A stretch of 39,523 bases of DNA from contig FR902893.1 in NCBI GenBank assembly GCA_000438155.1, positions 1 to 39,523 on the forward strand, in the 5' to 3' direction. Of this stretch, positions 1-7,779 are shown piece by piece. The DNA is from Firmicutes bacterium CAG:95. Its GTDB lineage: Bacteria > Bacillota > Clostridia > Lachnospirales > Lachnospiraceae. Under the pieces are notes generated by a model. It worked only from the letters and a program-made list of their open reading frames with translations, was not told the DNA's origin and made no database searches. Within the stretch, counting starts at the first letter, position 1, and every line of letters starts with the position of its first letter. Position numbers and translations under genes: made by a program.

Positions 1-2
1 CC

Positions 3-71
3 GCTGTCAGCGAAGAACAGTCCGCACAGGCACAGACTATGGTACAGCTGCTGCATCAGTTCCAGATCTAG
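3..71 (+). CDS. Methyl-accepting chemotaxis protein, C-terminal tail (partial)
   Basis: Only the last 22 codons are inside the window; the gene begins to the left. The frame ends in a Ser-Glu-Glu-Gln-Ser-Ala-Gln stretch and finishes HQFQI, the usual end of a chemoreceptor signalling domain, where a glutamate/glutamine-rich methylation helix leads into a short hydrophobic tail. A terminator hairpin follows 14 bases after the stop, which supports this being the true end of the gene. Another complete chemoreceptor lies at 2420-4132. The substrate cannot be judged because the sensory part is missing. Confidence 0.75.
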   Translation, partial: AVSEEQSAQAQTMVQLLHQFQI

Positions 72-84
72 TTTTCAGAATGAT

Positions 85-121
85 AAAGCCTGAGTGCTTC
101 TAAAGAAGCCTCAGGCTTTTG
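85..121 (+). terminator. Rho-independent terminator after the chemoreceptor
   Basis: AAAGCCTGAG (85-94) pairs with CTCAGGCTTT (110-119), and GCTTC (96-100) pairs with GAAGC (105-109), leaving one bulged T and a TAAA loop. The stem ends in a short T run. It sits directly after the chemoreceptor stop codon. Confidence 0.85.
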
Positions 122-129
122 TTCGTTAT

Positions 130-668
130 TTAATTGTTCGCTTCTTCTGTTTCAATTTCTAAACGCTGAAGTATATCTGAAATAATTCCTACATCTTCTA
201 TCCGGCTTATTCCAAAACATTTTTTACCAGCATCTTTGAGCGATGCACCAATATGGTATGCTGTCTCTTCATCTATAATAAGAAATCTGTCGTGAAAGGC
301 TCCCGTATAATTCACAGTTAATGTTGGATACTGGCTGTTAAAATTTGCAATATCCTGACCCGCCAAACGGGTTCTGCGAACGGTATAAATTGTTACATCT
401 ACACCATCTTTCTTTTTTGCAAGAATGTTCAAAGTCCCAACATCAATATAATTGTCTATTAAGACTATTGATTTTTCCGCTTTTCCCACAAGGCTTATCA
501 AAAGACTGAATGCATCATATATCTGTCCTTTAAAAAAGATTTTCTGCCCCACTTCTTCATGTTCAGAAATATAAGCAAAATCTGATCAAATTTCTTATTT
601 GACTCCTTTTGAAGATGCATTTTCTGTGGTAGCAACACTTCAAAGTGTTTATTATTAATAAAGTACAT
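130..668 (-). pseudogene. Remnant of an ORF6N/RhuM-like protein, PLD-like C-terminal domain, frameshifted
   Basis: The long part (130-552) encodes the conserved C-terminal domain of a family of ORF6N/RhuM-type proteins. Recognisable pieces are FFKGQIYDAFSLL, LIDNYID, LNILAKKK, FHDRFLIID and HIGASLKDAGKKCFG. The HDRFLIID and HIGASLKD segments resemble one half of a phospholipase-D-like fold. No ATG opens this frame; only a GTG at 550-552 does. In-frame codons upstream read YISEHEEV before a stop at 586-588, which is still family-like. The neighbouring frame reads KKFDQ up to the A run at 577-580. One extra base in that run would join them as KFDQIFAYISEHEE, so a single-base deletion is likely. 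The other frame opens at an ATG at 666-668. The N-terminal DNA-binding domain is absent. I infer a decaying gene. A sequencing error in the A run is the alternative for the frameshift but does not explain the missing N terminus. Confidence 0.6.
634..649. repeat. Short perfect inverted repeat
   Basis: AACACTT (634-640) and AAGTGTT (643-649) are separated by two bases. It lies inside the 5' part of the degenerate gene at 130-668. No T run follows on either strand, so I do not call it a terminator, and its role is unknown. Confidence 0.4.
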
Positions 669-691
669 ACTTTTTGTCTACAGTCTGAAAT

Positions 692-717
692 GAAGGCGGC
701 ATATTAATGCCGCCTTC
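692..717 (-). terminator. Hairpin at the 3' end of the PAS-GAF-GGDEF gene (weak terminator)
   Basis: An 11-bp perfect stem (GAAGGCGGCAT at 692-702 with ATGCCGCCTTC at 707-717) overlaps the last codons and stop of the cyclase gene. The base of the stem is GC-rich. On the minus strand it is followed only by ATTTC, so the U tract is poor. Termination is plausible but not certain. Confidence 0.45.
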
Positions 718-2056
718 GTTCTATTCCGCTTTTTCTGTAATATTCTGCCTTGTCCTGATACATCTGCTTTTCAGCTTCCTGTAGCAAAACATCCAGATCT
801 GTAGATACCTTATCCACCCAGACGGTGCCGATGGCCATGTTGACGGAATGCTCAAGCATCAGCTCCCGTAACCGGCTTACCCGTTCCGCTAACGTATCCT
901 GGTCGATGGGGGAGCAGACCACTAATAACTCATCTCCTCCGATACGGAAGACTCCGTGATCACCAAATGCTTTGGTTAAACAGGCAGATGCTCTGAGGAT
1001 CAGCTGGTCACCCATTTGATGTCCTACAGTATCATTCTCATGCTTCAGACCTGTGATGTCGCAATAGACGATACCGATGCTCTGCTCCTTATTGATCTGC
1101 TGCACATAGTTATTCATGGCAAAACGATTGCCAATCTTGGTAAGGGCATCCTTATAGCTTAAAGCTTCGAGTTTTCTCATCAGATTTCTCCGCCTGATAC
1201 AGGAGACAAGAAAGGAGCCCATAATCTGAAGCATGCTGAATGTATATTCCAAAAGCATGGGTGGCGGATTATCCACTCCGTAAAACGCAATGACTTTTCC
1301 CTTATCATAGATAGGAACAACGACAATGGAATGAATCCCCTGCCGCTTTAAATTTTCATACTGTAAGGGATCCGATTCCCTCATTTCTTCCAGATCCTGA
1401 ATGACGATACATTTTCCCTCATCAAAACAGTGATACCAGTTTGCACAGATCTCCGGCGGCAGATTCTGCAGATTGGCCTTTTCGGGCTTTATTCCGGCAG
1501 CAGTCCATTCGTAAGTATTGTCATCACAGCCGTTTTCATTCTTTTCGAAAATATAAGTTCTTTCACCGCTTAATGATTTACCGAGATACTCAAGAATAAT
1601 CTGGATGGTTTCATCCGGAGTATCTGCAGAAAGTGCAACCTTAAGCCCTTCATTTACCAAAGCTCCCATATCCCGGTATTTCTGGATGACCTTATTCTGG
1701 GAACGCTCCTCGCTGATATCGATGGCGATTTCGATCCGGTACTTTTTCTTCCTTGCAGAATCGGCTATCAGAGTATCCTTTAAAAGCAGATATTTATCAA
1801 TTACCGGATTATAGTAGCGCCATTCCTCAAAGGCTCCGACACAAAGCCGGTCGTTATTGCATATGCCACAGGGGGTGGAGGATTTCTGCAGGACCTCATA
1901 GCATTTCCTGCCCTTGATCTCCTCCAGTGATTTTAGTTCATAAGCATCCAGAGCCTTACGGTTCATGTATACAAGCTCATTGGTTTCAATATCGGTTGCA
2001 TATACATATTCATTTAAATTCTCAAGAAACTGCCAGATATTCTCTATATTGTTCAT
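704..2056 (-). CDS. PAS-GAF-GGDEF diguanylate cyclase
   Basis: Cytoplasmic signalling enzyme expected to make c-di-GMP from two GTP. Numbered from the start chosen here, a PAS-like domain covers about residues 8-120, a GAF-like domain about 130-290, and a GGDEF domain about 300-445. The signature is RIGGDELLVV, so the last position of GGDEF is Leu, a conservative change. The metal-binding region reads VYCDIT. I see no RxxD inhibitory site at the usual position. The PAS domain carries a cysteine group (PCGICNNDRLC) that could bind metal or sense redox state. There are no membrane segments. An upstream in-frame ATG at 2069-2071 exists, but GGAGG (2060-2064) sits three bases before the ATG at 2054-2056, so the shorter 450-residue form is preferred. 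It is divergent from the chemoreceptor at 2420. Confidence 0.93.
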   Translation of the reverse strand: MNNIENIWQFLENLNEYVYATDIETNELVYMNRKALDAYELKSLEEIKGRKCYEVLQKSSTPCGICNNDRLCVGAFEEWRYYNPVIDKYLLLKDTLIADSARKKKYRIEIAIDISEERSQNKVIQKYRDMGALVNEGLKVALSADTPDETIQIILEYLGKSLSGERTYIFEKNENGCDDNTYEWTAAGIKPEKANLQNLPPEICANWYHCFDEGKCIVIQDLEEMRESDPLQYENLKRQGIHSIVVVPIYDKGKVIAFYGVDNPPPMLLEYTFSMLQIMGSFLVSCIRRRNLMRKLEALSYKDALTKIGNRFAMNNYVQQINKEQSIGIVYCDITGLKHENDTVGHQMGDQLILRASACLTKAFGDHGVFRIGGDELLVVCSPIDQDTLAERVSRLRELMLEHSVNMAIGTVWVDKVSTDLDVLLQEAEKQMYQDKAEYYRKSGIERRRH

Positions 2057-2071
2057 TTGCCTCCAATCCAT

Positions 2072-2419
2072 AACGGCTGACGTTATTGTTCTTATATAAT
2101 AATATAGTACTTATTACTCAGTTCGATATAGAGTTATATACCAAATTTTCCATATAAAGTCAACTTATCTAAAGAGATCCCTTTGAATTCCACAATTTGC
2201 ACAACAAAGGAGTCTTTTTTGGGTAAAAGGTACACAGCCAAGGAGCTTCTGTTAGGATAAAAGATGCTCAATTTTTTTTTTGAATTTGAAGAGTTTATCG
2301 TACAAAAGGTAGAATTTACAGAAAAGCCGGGAGAAAGCGATAGAAGGAGTTGACTTAAAATAAGAACTCTGCTATAACAAATTTGATGAAAACAAATTAA
2401 TAGGAAGGAAGTACTAATT
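2072..2419. other. Intergenic region between divergent GGDEF and chemoreceptor genes
   Basis: This 350-base AT-rich gap has no convincing gene. On the plus strand it holds a good sigma-A promoter and the chemoreceptor ribosome binding site. On the minus strand AT-rich -10-like sequences occur around 2095-2130, but I cannot pick a -35. I looked for a c-di-GMP riboswitch signature here and did not see one. Confidence 0.6.
2350..2378 (+). promoter_or_regulatory. Sigma-A promoter for the chemoreceptor operon
   Basis: TTGACT (2350-2355), a 17-base spacer, then TATAAC (2373-2378). Transcription would begin about 35 bases before the ATG at 2420. The ribosome binding site AGGAAGG is at 2402-2408. 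The match is vegetative rather than the flagellar-type promoter often found before chemotaxis genes. Confidence 0.7.
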
Positions 2420-4132
2420 ATGGAATCCAAAAAGAATACGATGAAGACAAAATTGGAAAATATGCACCTGAAGGAAAGAATAAGCTACGGATATAGAAAA
2501 GTGATCATTATGATGCTGGTTTCCGGACTTCTTTCCATCGTAGTTATAGGGGTATTGTTTGCTAATATGATGAATTATGTGTATCGTGTTAATGCAGCAG
2601 ACCAGGCAGTAAAAATCTGCAGAATGAATGTCAATTCAGCAGCAAGAAACATTCGGGAAATGGCATTGAACGAGGATGTCTCTACCTATGAGAGCTATGA
2701 ACAGACAGTAGAAAACCTGCTTGCAGAGGTTGGCTCCCAGCTGGAGATTATGAAACAGACCGGAGTTGTTCCGGATGAACTGTATACGGAATATTCTTCT
2801 GCTCTTAACGATTGGGGAAACATTGGAAATTCCATTATGAAGGAAATTAAAGCAGGAAACCGGGACGAGGCAATTGAGGATATTCTGAATGAATGTACTC
2901 CTGCATTAAATAAGAGTGTTGAAACTGTAAAAAAACTGGATGAATTAACGGATGAACTGGACAGACGTGGTGTTGCGAGTACCATCATCTGTGCGATAGT
3001 CGGGCTGGCCGGTATTGTTATCTGTCTGGTTTTTGCCTGGATATTGACAAAGGAAACAAGTAAAAGAGTACTTGAAACCATTCTTGAGCCGTTACGTGCG
3101 ATTGAAGATGTTGCAAAGGAATTAACAGAAGGAAACCTGCATAGTAACCTGGAATATCATTCCGATGATGAAATCGGAAGACTGGCACACAACATACGTA
3201 AGTCCACACGTATTCTGGGAACCTATATCGATGATATAGACCGTGCCATGAAGCTCTTCTCCGAAGGAAACTTTGATGTCCAGCCTGAGGTAGAGTGGAG
3301 AGGTGACTTCATCGGTATTCTGAATTCCTTTATGGCATTTGAGAAAAGCATGGCTGATACCGTGAAGGGAATCCAGCATGTATCCGAACAGGTTTCAAGC
3401 GGTGCAGAGCAGGTAGCTGCAAGCTCCAATGATCTTGCGGAGGGAGCAACCAATCAGGCTTCTGTTGTAGAAGAGCTGACAGCAACCGTTACAGGTGTTT
3501 CGGAGCAGATCGAGCATAATTCGAATGCAGCAAAGGAAATCAGCGGAAGAGTCGAGGATCTGGGTGGTGCCATTCTGGAAAGCAATGGAAAAATGCGTGA
3601 GATGGTGGATTCCATGAATGAAATCAATCAGGCATCACAGGAGATTGACAAGATTATTGCAACGATTAATGAAATTGCTACTCAGACCAATTTACTTGCA
3701 TTGAATGCATCCATTGAAGCAGCCAGAGCCGGAGAAGCCGGAAGAGGATTTGCTGTAGTAGCAAATCAGGTGAATGTTCTGGCAGATCAGAGTGCACAGG
3801 CTGCAAAGGAATCTGCAGCATTGATTGAAAGCTCTGTAAGTGCTGTGGAAAAGGGCATGGTGGTTGCAAAGGAAACTGCAGCACAGCTTGAAGAGGTAGC
3901 GGATACTTCCAAAATTATTACACGAGAGGTAACCGGTATTGCAGAGACGCTGGAGACGCAGACCGCTGAAATGAAACAGATTAATATCGGAATTGAACAG
4001 ATTAACGATGTGGTACAGACAAATTCCGCAACATCGCAGGAATGTGCAGCTGCCAGTGAGCAGATGAACAACGAGGCAAATGGTCTGAGAGAAATGATCC
4101 GTAAGTTTAAGGTTGCAAAATTCGAGGCTTAG
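2420..4132 (+). CDS. Methyl-accepting chemotaxis protein
   Basis: A 570-residue transmembrane chemoreceptor that relays an external signal to CheA/CheW. A membrane segment near residues 28-50 is followed by a helical extracellular domain of about 130 residues (four-helix-bundle type). A second membrane segment lies near 184-207. HAMP-like sequence follows, including LEPLRAIEDVAKELTEGNL. The long cytoplasmic coiled coil carries the hallmark hairpin tip IATQTNLLALNASIEAARAG and then GRGFAVVANQV. No C-terminal CheR-binding pentapeptide is visible. The extracellular part lacks a Cache or PAS fold, so the ligand cannot be guessed. A phosphodiesterase gene follows 41 bases downstream in the same direction and is probably co-transcribed, linking chemotaxis with c-di-GMP turnover. 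Confidence 0.96.
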   Translation: MESKKNTMKTKLENMHLKERISYGYRKVIIMMLVSGLLSIVVIGVLFANMMNYVYRVNAADQAVKICRMNVNSAARNIREMALNEDVSTYESYEQTVENLLAEVGSQLEIMKQTGVVPDELYTEYSSALNDWGNIGNSIMKEIKAGNRDEAIEDILNECTPALNKSVETVKKLDELTDELDRRGVASTIICAIVGLAGIVICLVFAWILTKETSKRVLETILEPLRAIEDVAKELTEGNLHSNLEYHSDDEIGRLAHNIRKSTRILGTYIDDIDRAMKLFSEGNFDVQPEVEWRGDFIGILNSFMAFEKSMADTVKGIQHVSEQVSSGAEQVAASSNDLAEGATNQASVVEELTATVTGVSEQIEHNSNAAKEISGRVEDLGGAILESNGKMREMVDSMNEINQASQEIDKIIATINEIATQTNLLALNASIEAARAGEAGRGFAVVANQVNVLADQSAQAAKESAALIESSVSAVEKGMVVAKETAAQLEEVADTSKIITREVTGIAETLETQTAEMKQINIGIEQINDVVQTNSATSQECAAASEQMNNEANGLREMIRKFKVAKFEA

Positions 4133-4173
4133 TATCATACCAGACACAATTAATACCATATGTGTAGTAAGGC

Positions 4174-5877
4174 ATGAAATATCGGGAGGGAAGGTACACG
4201 GTATTAAGTATGGATGTTTACAAGGTAATTAAAGAGATTGACACCCAGAATGTTATTGAAATCATTGATCCTTGTATGGATGATTTCCTTTATATCTTTG
4301 ATTTACAGAAGAATACGATGAAGATTTCGCAATCGGCGGTAGGACGTTTCCTGATACCGGACAGGATCCTTAACAATGCTTCGGATGAAATGCTCCATGC
4401 GATCTATGAGGAAGACCGTGCGATGCTTGCAAAACATATGCGCAGTATCACAGAAGGCAAGGAAAAGATTCACAATCTGCACTATCGCTGGCTTGATAAA
4501 ATGGGAATGCCGGTATGGATTAACTGTCGTGGAGTAGTAATTGATGATGAAAACGGCAGGCCGGGTTATCTGATCGGCTGTCTGAATGAAACCGGAAAGC
4601 CGCAAAGAGCAGATAATGTCAGTGGACTTTTGGGAGGATTAGAATTCTGTTCTTATCTCCGTTCGCAGGCAAAACCGATTACACATGGCTTTCTTATGCA
4701 TATAGGAATTGATAATTTCGGGGCGATTAACGGAGCATCGGGCTCTCTTTATGGAGATTATATCCTAAAAAGTGTAGCAGACTGCATGACAGAATGTCTT
4801 TCCGGAGGCCAGAGGCTGTATCATCTGGTAGCGGATCAGTATGTGATAGCGGATCTGGAAAGTCATACGAAAGAGGATGCCGTACAGTTAAGGAAAAGGA
4901 TCTGCGATAGAATAGAGGATTTTATTGTTGCGGAAAAATATGAAACGGTATTTACTGTTTCTGTCGGAGTTATTGATGCAGAGACTATTTCGGAGGGCTA
5001 TGAGGAGTGCCGTAAGAAATTTGAGTTTTCCCTGAAGCAGGCAAAGACCAGAGGAAAGAAGGGCTTTTATTTTTTCAATCAGGAGGATTATGAGTCTTTT
5101 CTGCAGAAAGAAAGAATCGTCGCTGCTCTGCGTGATGCAATCGCAAATCAGTTTGAAGGTTTTGAGGTATATTATCAGCCGATTGTGGATTGTGCATCAA
5201 GGCGTATAATAGGAGCAGAGGCACTGATGCGCTTTTCCATGATCTCCGAAGGAGAGGTGGAAAGGATTTCCCCGTTTGAGTTTATTCCTCTGCTGGAGGA
5301 GACTTCATTAATTATTCCTGCAGGAAGATATATTCTGAGTGAAGCAGCGAAAATGTGCCGTGAGATGCAGCAATATATTCCGGGCTTTAAGATGAACATA
5401 AACATTTCCTATGTCCAGATTCTGCAGGGAAAGATTGCGGATAAGATTATTTCTGCAATACAGGAGAATGAATTGAAGCCGGAATGCATCTGCGTGGAAA
5501 TGACTGAAAGCGGGTTTATGGATATGACGCCTGCTTTTTGCGAATTCCGTAAAAAGCTTGAGGAGAACGGGATTCCGTTTGTGATTGATGATTTCGGAAC
5601 AGGTTATTCCAATCTGCATTGTATCAGGGATATGAATCCTGGCTGTGTTAAAATGGACAAGGATTTTACATCAAAAGCAATGAGTGATAAGAGAGATTAT
5701 GAGCTGTTTGAGAAAATCATCGAAATGGTACACAGTATAGGGATCAAAATCTGCATAGAGGGCATAGAAAGAGGAGAATGGCAGCTGGCTATGAAGAGGA
5801 TGAAGGCTGATTATCTGCAGGGTTATTTTTTTGGAAAGCCATGCAGTAAAACTGAGTTTATTGAACAGTTTGTTTAA
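4174..5877 (+). CDS. PAS / degenerate GGDEF / EAL c-di-GMP phosphodiesterase
   Basis: Predicted to hydrolyse c-di-GMP to pGpG in the cytoplasm. The order is a PAS-like domain (about residues 35-140), a GGDEF-fold domain (about 150-305) and an EAL domain (about 315-567). The GGDEF signature is replaced by VADQY (219-223), so cyclase activity is unlikely and this domain is probably regulatory. The EAL domain looks intact: EAL at 349-351, Asn410, Glu442, DDFGTGYS from 472, Lys493, Glu529 in IEGIE and Gln549 in LQGYFFGKP. The first ATG (4174) has almost no spacing to its nearest AAGG. The in-frame ATG at 4210 follows a GGAGGGAAGG tract, with somewhat long spacing, and may be the real start. It is probably co-transcribed with the chemoreceptor. 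Confidence 0.93.
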   Translation: MKYREGRYTVLSMDVYKVIKEIDTQNVIEIIDPCMDDFLYIFDLQKNTMKISQSAVGRFLIPDRILNNASDEMLHAIYEEDRAMLAKHMRSITEGKEKIHNLHYRWLDKMGMPVWINCRGVVIDDENGRPGYLIGCLNETGKPQRADNVSGLLGGLEFCSYLRSQAKPITHGFLMHIGIDNFGAINGASGSLYGDYILKSVADCMTECLSGGQRLYHLVADQYVIADLESHTKEDAVQLRKRICDRIEDFIVAEKYETVFTVSVGVIDAETISEGYEECRKKFEFSLKQAKTRGKKGFYFFNQEDYESFLQKERIVAALRDAIANQFEGFEVYYQPIVDCASRRIIGAEALMRFSMISEGEVERISPFEFIPLLEETSLIIPAGRYILSEAAKMCREMQQYIPGFKMNINISYVQILQGKIADKIISAIQENELKPECICVEMTESGFMDMTPAFCEFRKKLEENGIPFVIDDFGTGYSNLHCIRDMNPGCVKMDKDFTSKAMSDKRDYELFEKIIEMVHSIGIKICIEGIERGEWQLAMKRMKADYLQGYFFGKPCSKTEFIEQFV

Positions 5878-5906
5878 TATCATAAATATTTATATAGTGA
5901 AAAACT

Positions 5907-5957
5907 AAAAAACTTCTTTGCAGATGTCCTACGATCTGGAAAGAAGTTTTTGTTTTT
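5907..5957 (+). terminator. Rho-independent terminator
   Basis: AAAAACTTCTTT pairs with AAAGAAGTTTTT (5940-5951), with an inner CAGAT/ATCTG stem, followed by TGTTTTT. It ends the chemoreceptor-phosphodiesterase unit. The A run on the other arm means it could also act on the minus strand, for the ferredoxin gene ending at 6115. Confidence 0.8.
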
Positions 5958-6114
5958 ACTTGGTGACGGAAGAAGAAAGGGATATGTGTATCAGGATATT
6001 CGGAAAAATCTGCAGAAATGCGGATAAGCATTTAAAAAATGCCGGGAAGTGAGATGATTTTGTAATTATTCAGACTGATCATTTTACAGCATGACCAGTC
6101 CATGTTCTGATCTG

Positions 6115-6975
6115 TTATTCGGCCGGGTGATCCTTTCCCATGAACTGATAGTGGATGGCATTGTGCGGACATGCTTTCATGCAGGCGCCACATCGTATGC
6201 ATTCCGGGTGGTCAGGTGTTTCGAGGACGTTAACATCCATTTTGCATGCCTTCGTGCACTGCATACATCCGACACAACGATCGTTCTCCACCTTAATGCG
6301 GAGGAAGGATACTTTATTAAATAAGGAATAGATGGCTCCAAGCGGACAGATCCACTTGCAAAAGGGTCTGTAAAACAGGATGCTTAAAACCACAACAGCA
6401 ATCAGAATAAGGCTTTTGTAGGTAAACAGCTTCCCCAATGCCATGCGGATTGAAGCATTGCTCAGGGAAAGAGGGATGGCGCCCTCCAAAACTCCCTGTG
6501 GACATAGATATTTGCAGAAAAACGGATCGCCCATTCCAACTGAATTCGTTACAAGCATGGGAAGCAGAATAACGAAGACGAGAAGGATGATATATTTCAG
6601 ATATCTCAACGGCTTAAGCTTTCCGGTAGAAAATTTTTTGCAGGGAATTTTATGGAGCAGATCCTGAAACCATCCGAACGGGCACAGAAAGCCACATATG
6701 AATCGTCCGAGGATTACCCCGAATAATATAAAAAATCCGGTTATATAGTAGGAAAATTTAAACCGGGACGATCCGACTACCGCCTGAAACGCGCCGATGG
6801 GGCAGGCACCTGTGGCAGCAGGACAGGAGTAGCAGTTTAGTCCAGGAACACATACGGTTTTCGCATTGCCCTGATAGATTTTTCCCTTGAAAAAATTGGG
6901 AAGATGGATGTTGGTAAGCAGCGTGGCAGCAGCCTGTATCCATCCTCTCAGGTGTTCTAATCTTTTTGATATCAT
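6115..6975 (-). CDS. NapH-like membrane 4Fe-4S ferredoxin
   Basis: A polytopic membrane electron carrier. In the 286-residue form, four CxxxCP-type motifs (FICGFLCPFG, FFCKYLCPQG, FCKWICPLG and a tighter NCYSCP near the N terminus) lie at the ends of membrane helices, as in NapH/NosR/YccM-like proteins. Two classic 4Fe-4S motifs end the protein: CVGCMQCTKAC and CIRCGACMKACP. It would pass electrons between a membrane donor and an unknown acceptor. A GTG at 7000-7002 could extend it by nine residues. I prefer the ATG at 6973-6975, ten bases after the upstream stop, because relatives start close to the LLTN segment. The gene directly upstream encodes a small CXXC peptide, and the pair looks like one operon. 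The physiological partner is unknown. Confidence 0.88.
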   Translation of the reverse strand: MISKRLEHLRGWIQAAATLLTNIHLPNFFKGKIYQGNAKTVCVPGLNCYSCPAATGACPIGAFQAVVGSSRFKFSYYITGFFILFGVILGRFICGFLCPFGWFQDLLHKIPCKKFSTGKLKPLRYLKYIILLVFVILLPMLVTNSVGMGDPFFCKYLCPQGVLEGAIPLSLSNASIRMALGKLFTYKSLILIAVVVLSILFYRPFCKWICPLGAIYSLFNKVSFLRIKVENDRCVGCMQCTKACKMDVNVLETPDHPECIRCGACMKACPHNAIHYQFMGKDHPAE

Positions 6976-6985
6976 GTTTGTTTTC

Positions 6986-7126
6986 TTATCCAATTCCCAC
7001 ACACTCCAGACATAATTTTATTGCCTTACCGAGAACAACGGCAGCTTCGCCACGGAATGCACCGTAGACGATCATCAGGATGCCGGTAAGGAGAAAAACA
7101 AATTGGGTTATTCTGATCGGTTTCAA
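6986..7126 (-). CDS. CD1871A-family small CXXC membrane peptide
   Basis: A 46-residue peptide with one membrane helix (FVFLLTGILMIVYGAF) followed by RGEAAVVLGKAIKLCLECVGIG. The ending RGE-VVL-KAI-LCLECIGIG is the hallmark of the small CD1871A-type CXXC family of Clostridia, whose function is unknown to me. The CLEC pair could exchange disulfides or bind metal. The frame stays open further upstream to 7219, but that extension runs through a hairpin. GGAG (minus strand, opposite 7138-7141) sits 11 bases before a TTG at 7124-7126, giving a protein of normal family length, so a TTG start is preferred. It ends ten bases before the membrane ferredoxin gene. This suggests the two act together in thiol or electron transfer. 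Confidence 0.75.
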   Translation of the reverse strand: MKPIRITQFVFLLTGILMIVYGAFRGEAAVVLGKAIKLCLECVGIG

Positions 7127-7160
7127 GATATTGGTTACTCCTTTGTCTGTTATCTGGTAA

Positions 7161-7216
7161 TGATTCAGAGTCATGTGATCATGACGTTCTGAATCAACAG
7201 CTATAGCTGTATTATA
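7161..7216 (-). promoter_or_regulatory. Promoter with two palindromes before the CXXC/ferredoxin operon
   Basis: On the minus strand a consensus TATAAT lies opposite 7211-7216. Immediately downstream is a perfect 14-bp palindrome ACAGCTATAGCTGT (7197-7210), about where transcription should begin. Next is a larger dyad: TGATTCAGA (7161-7169) with TCTGAATCA (7188-7196), and GTCATG (7170-7175) with CATGAC (7180-7185), closed by TGAT. These could be repressor sites or a leader hairpin. I see no good -35 at 16-18 bases, so an activator may be needed. Confidence 0.6.
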
Positions 7217-7276
7217 CAATCAACGATTTAAAATTTCTGTTAAGATTTGGTGAGTATTTGAGAAAATAATTTGTGG

Positions 7277-7323
7277 AAAAAATTTGTCCATCCTCTGTCC
7301 GGATGAAGAGACAGGGGATGGAC
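7277..7323 (-). terminator. Rho-independent terminator of the pilin-like gene
   Basis: A 14-bp stem, GTCCATCCTCTGTC (7286-7299) with GACAGGGGATGGAC (7310-7323), has one G-T pair and a 10-base loop. On the minus strand it runs into AAATTTTTT, giving a U tract. It lies about 40 bases after the stop of the gene at 7366-7779. Confidence 0.85.
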
Positions 7324-7365
7324 TAATGGCATTAAGATCAGTATTTCTGTGAAATGATGTCCGGA

Positions 7366-7779
7366 TTAGGTTCCTAAGACCAGATCACAGGTAGCACTAT
7401 GATGTGGATCACTACATTTGTTGCATTGATAGTAAATATGATAACCGGATTTCGTTTTTTTGACGACGAAGATACCAGCCTTCATTTTTATAGTATCGCC
7501 GTTTAGAGAATCGATCTGCTTTAGTCCAATATAACCTGTTTCTCCAGAGGTTTCTGCAGAAAGAGCCTTTACCTTTGGATTATATTCTCCGGTAGATACA
7601 TAATCAGCCTGGATCTCATCATAATATAGCTTCAGATTGGCCCAGTCTCTGGCAACGCCTGCCTTGTGGATATATTTGATATACATGGGGGCACATACGA
7701 CAACCAGTACGGCCATGATTGCAATAACAATGATGAGTTCGACTAAGCTGAAGCCTTTATCTGTTTTCTGCTTTTTCAT
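7366..7779 (-). CDS. Orphan type IV pilin-like protein (prepilin)
   Basis: A 137-residue protein with a class III signal: a short basic leader MKKQKTDKG, then FSLVELIIVIAIMAVLVVV, with cleavage expected between Gly9 and Phe10 and the conserved Glu at position +5 of the mature chain. The helix would anchor it in the membrane or pack it in a pilus or pseudopilus. The globular part is about 100 residues. The C terminus carries CNKCSDPHHSATC, i.e. CX2C-X3-HH-X3-C, which could bind zinc or form disulfides. An ATG eight codons further upstream exists, but AGAAGGAGAC (opposite 7788-7797) serves the chosen ATG. No pilus assembly ATPase, platform protein or prepilin peptidase is in the window, so it depends on machinery elsewhere. 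It has its own terminator. Confidence 0.88.
   Translation of the reverse strand: MKKQKTDKGFSLVELIIVIAIMAVLVVVCAPMYIKYIHKAGVARDWANLKLYYDEIQADYVSTGEYNPKVKALSAETSGETGYIGLKQIDSLNGDTIKMKAGIFVVKKTKSGYHIYYQCNKCSDPHHSATCDLVLGT

Noticed and set aside
5984..6052. A 22-codon frame with AAAGGG before its ATG
   Set aside because: It is too short, lies just after a terminator and resembles no known peptide.
6091..6324. Plus-strand frame of 77 codons
   Set aside because: It is antisense to the conserved ferredoxin motifs of the minus-strand gene and has no ribosome binding site.
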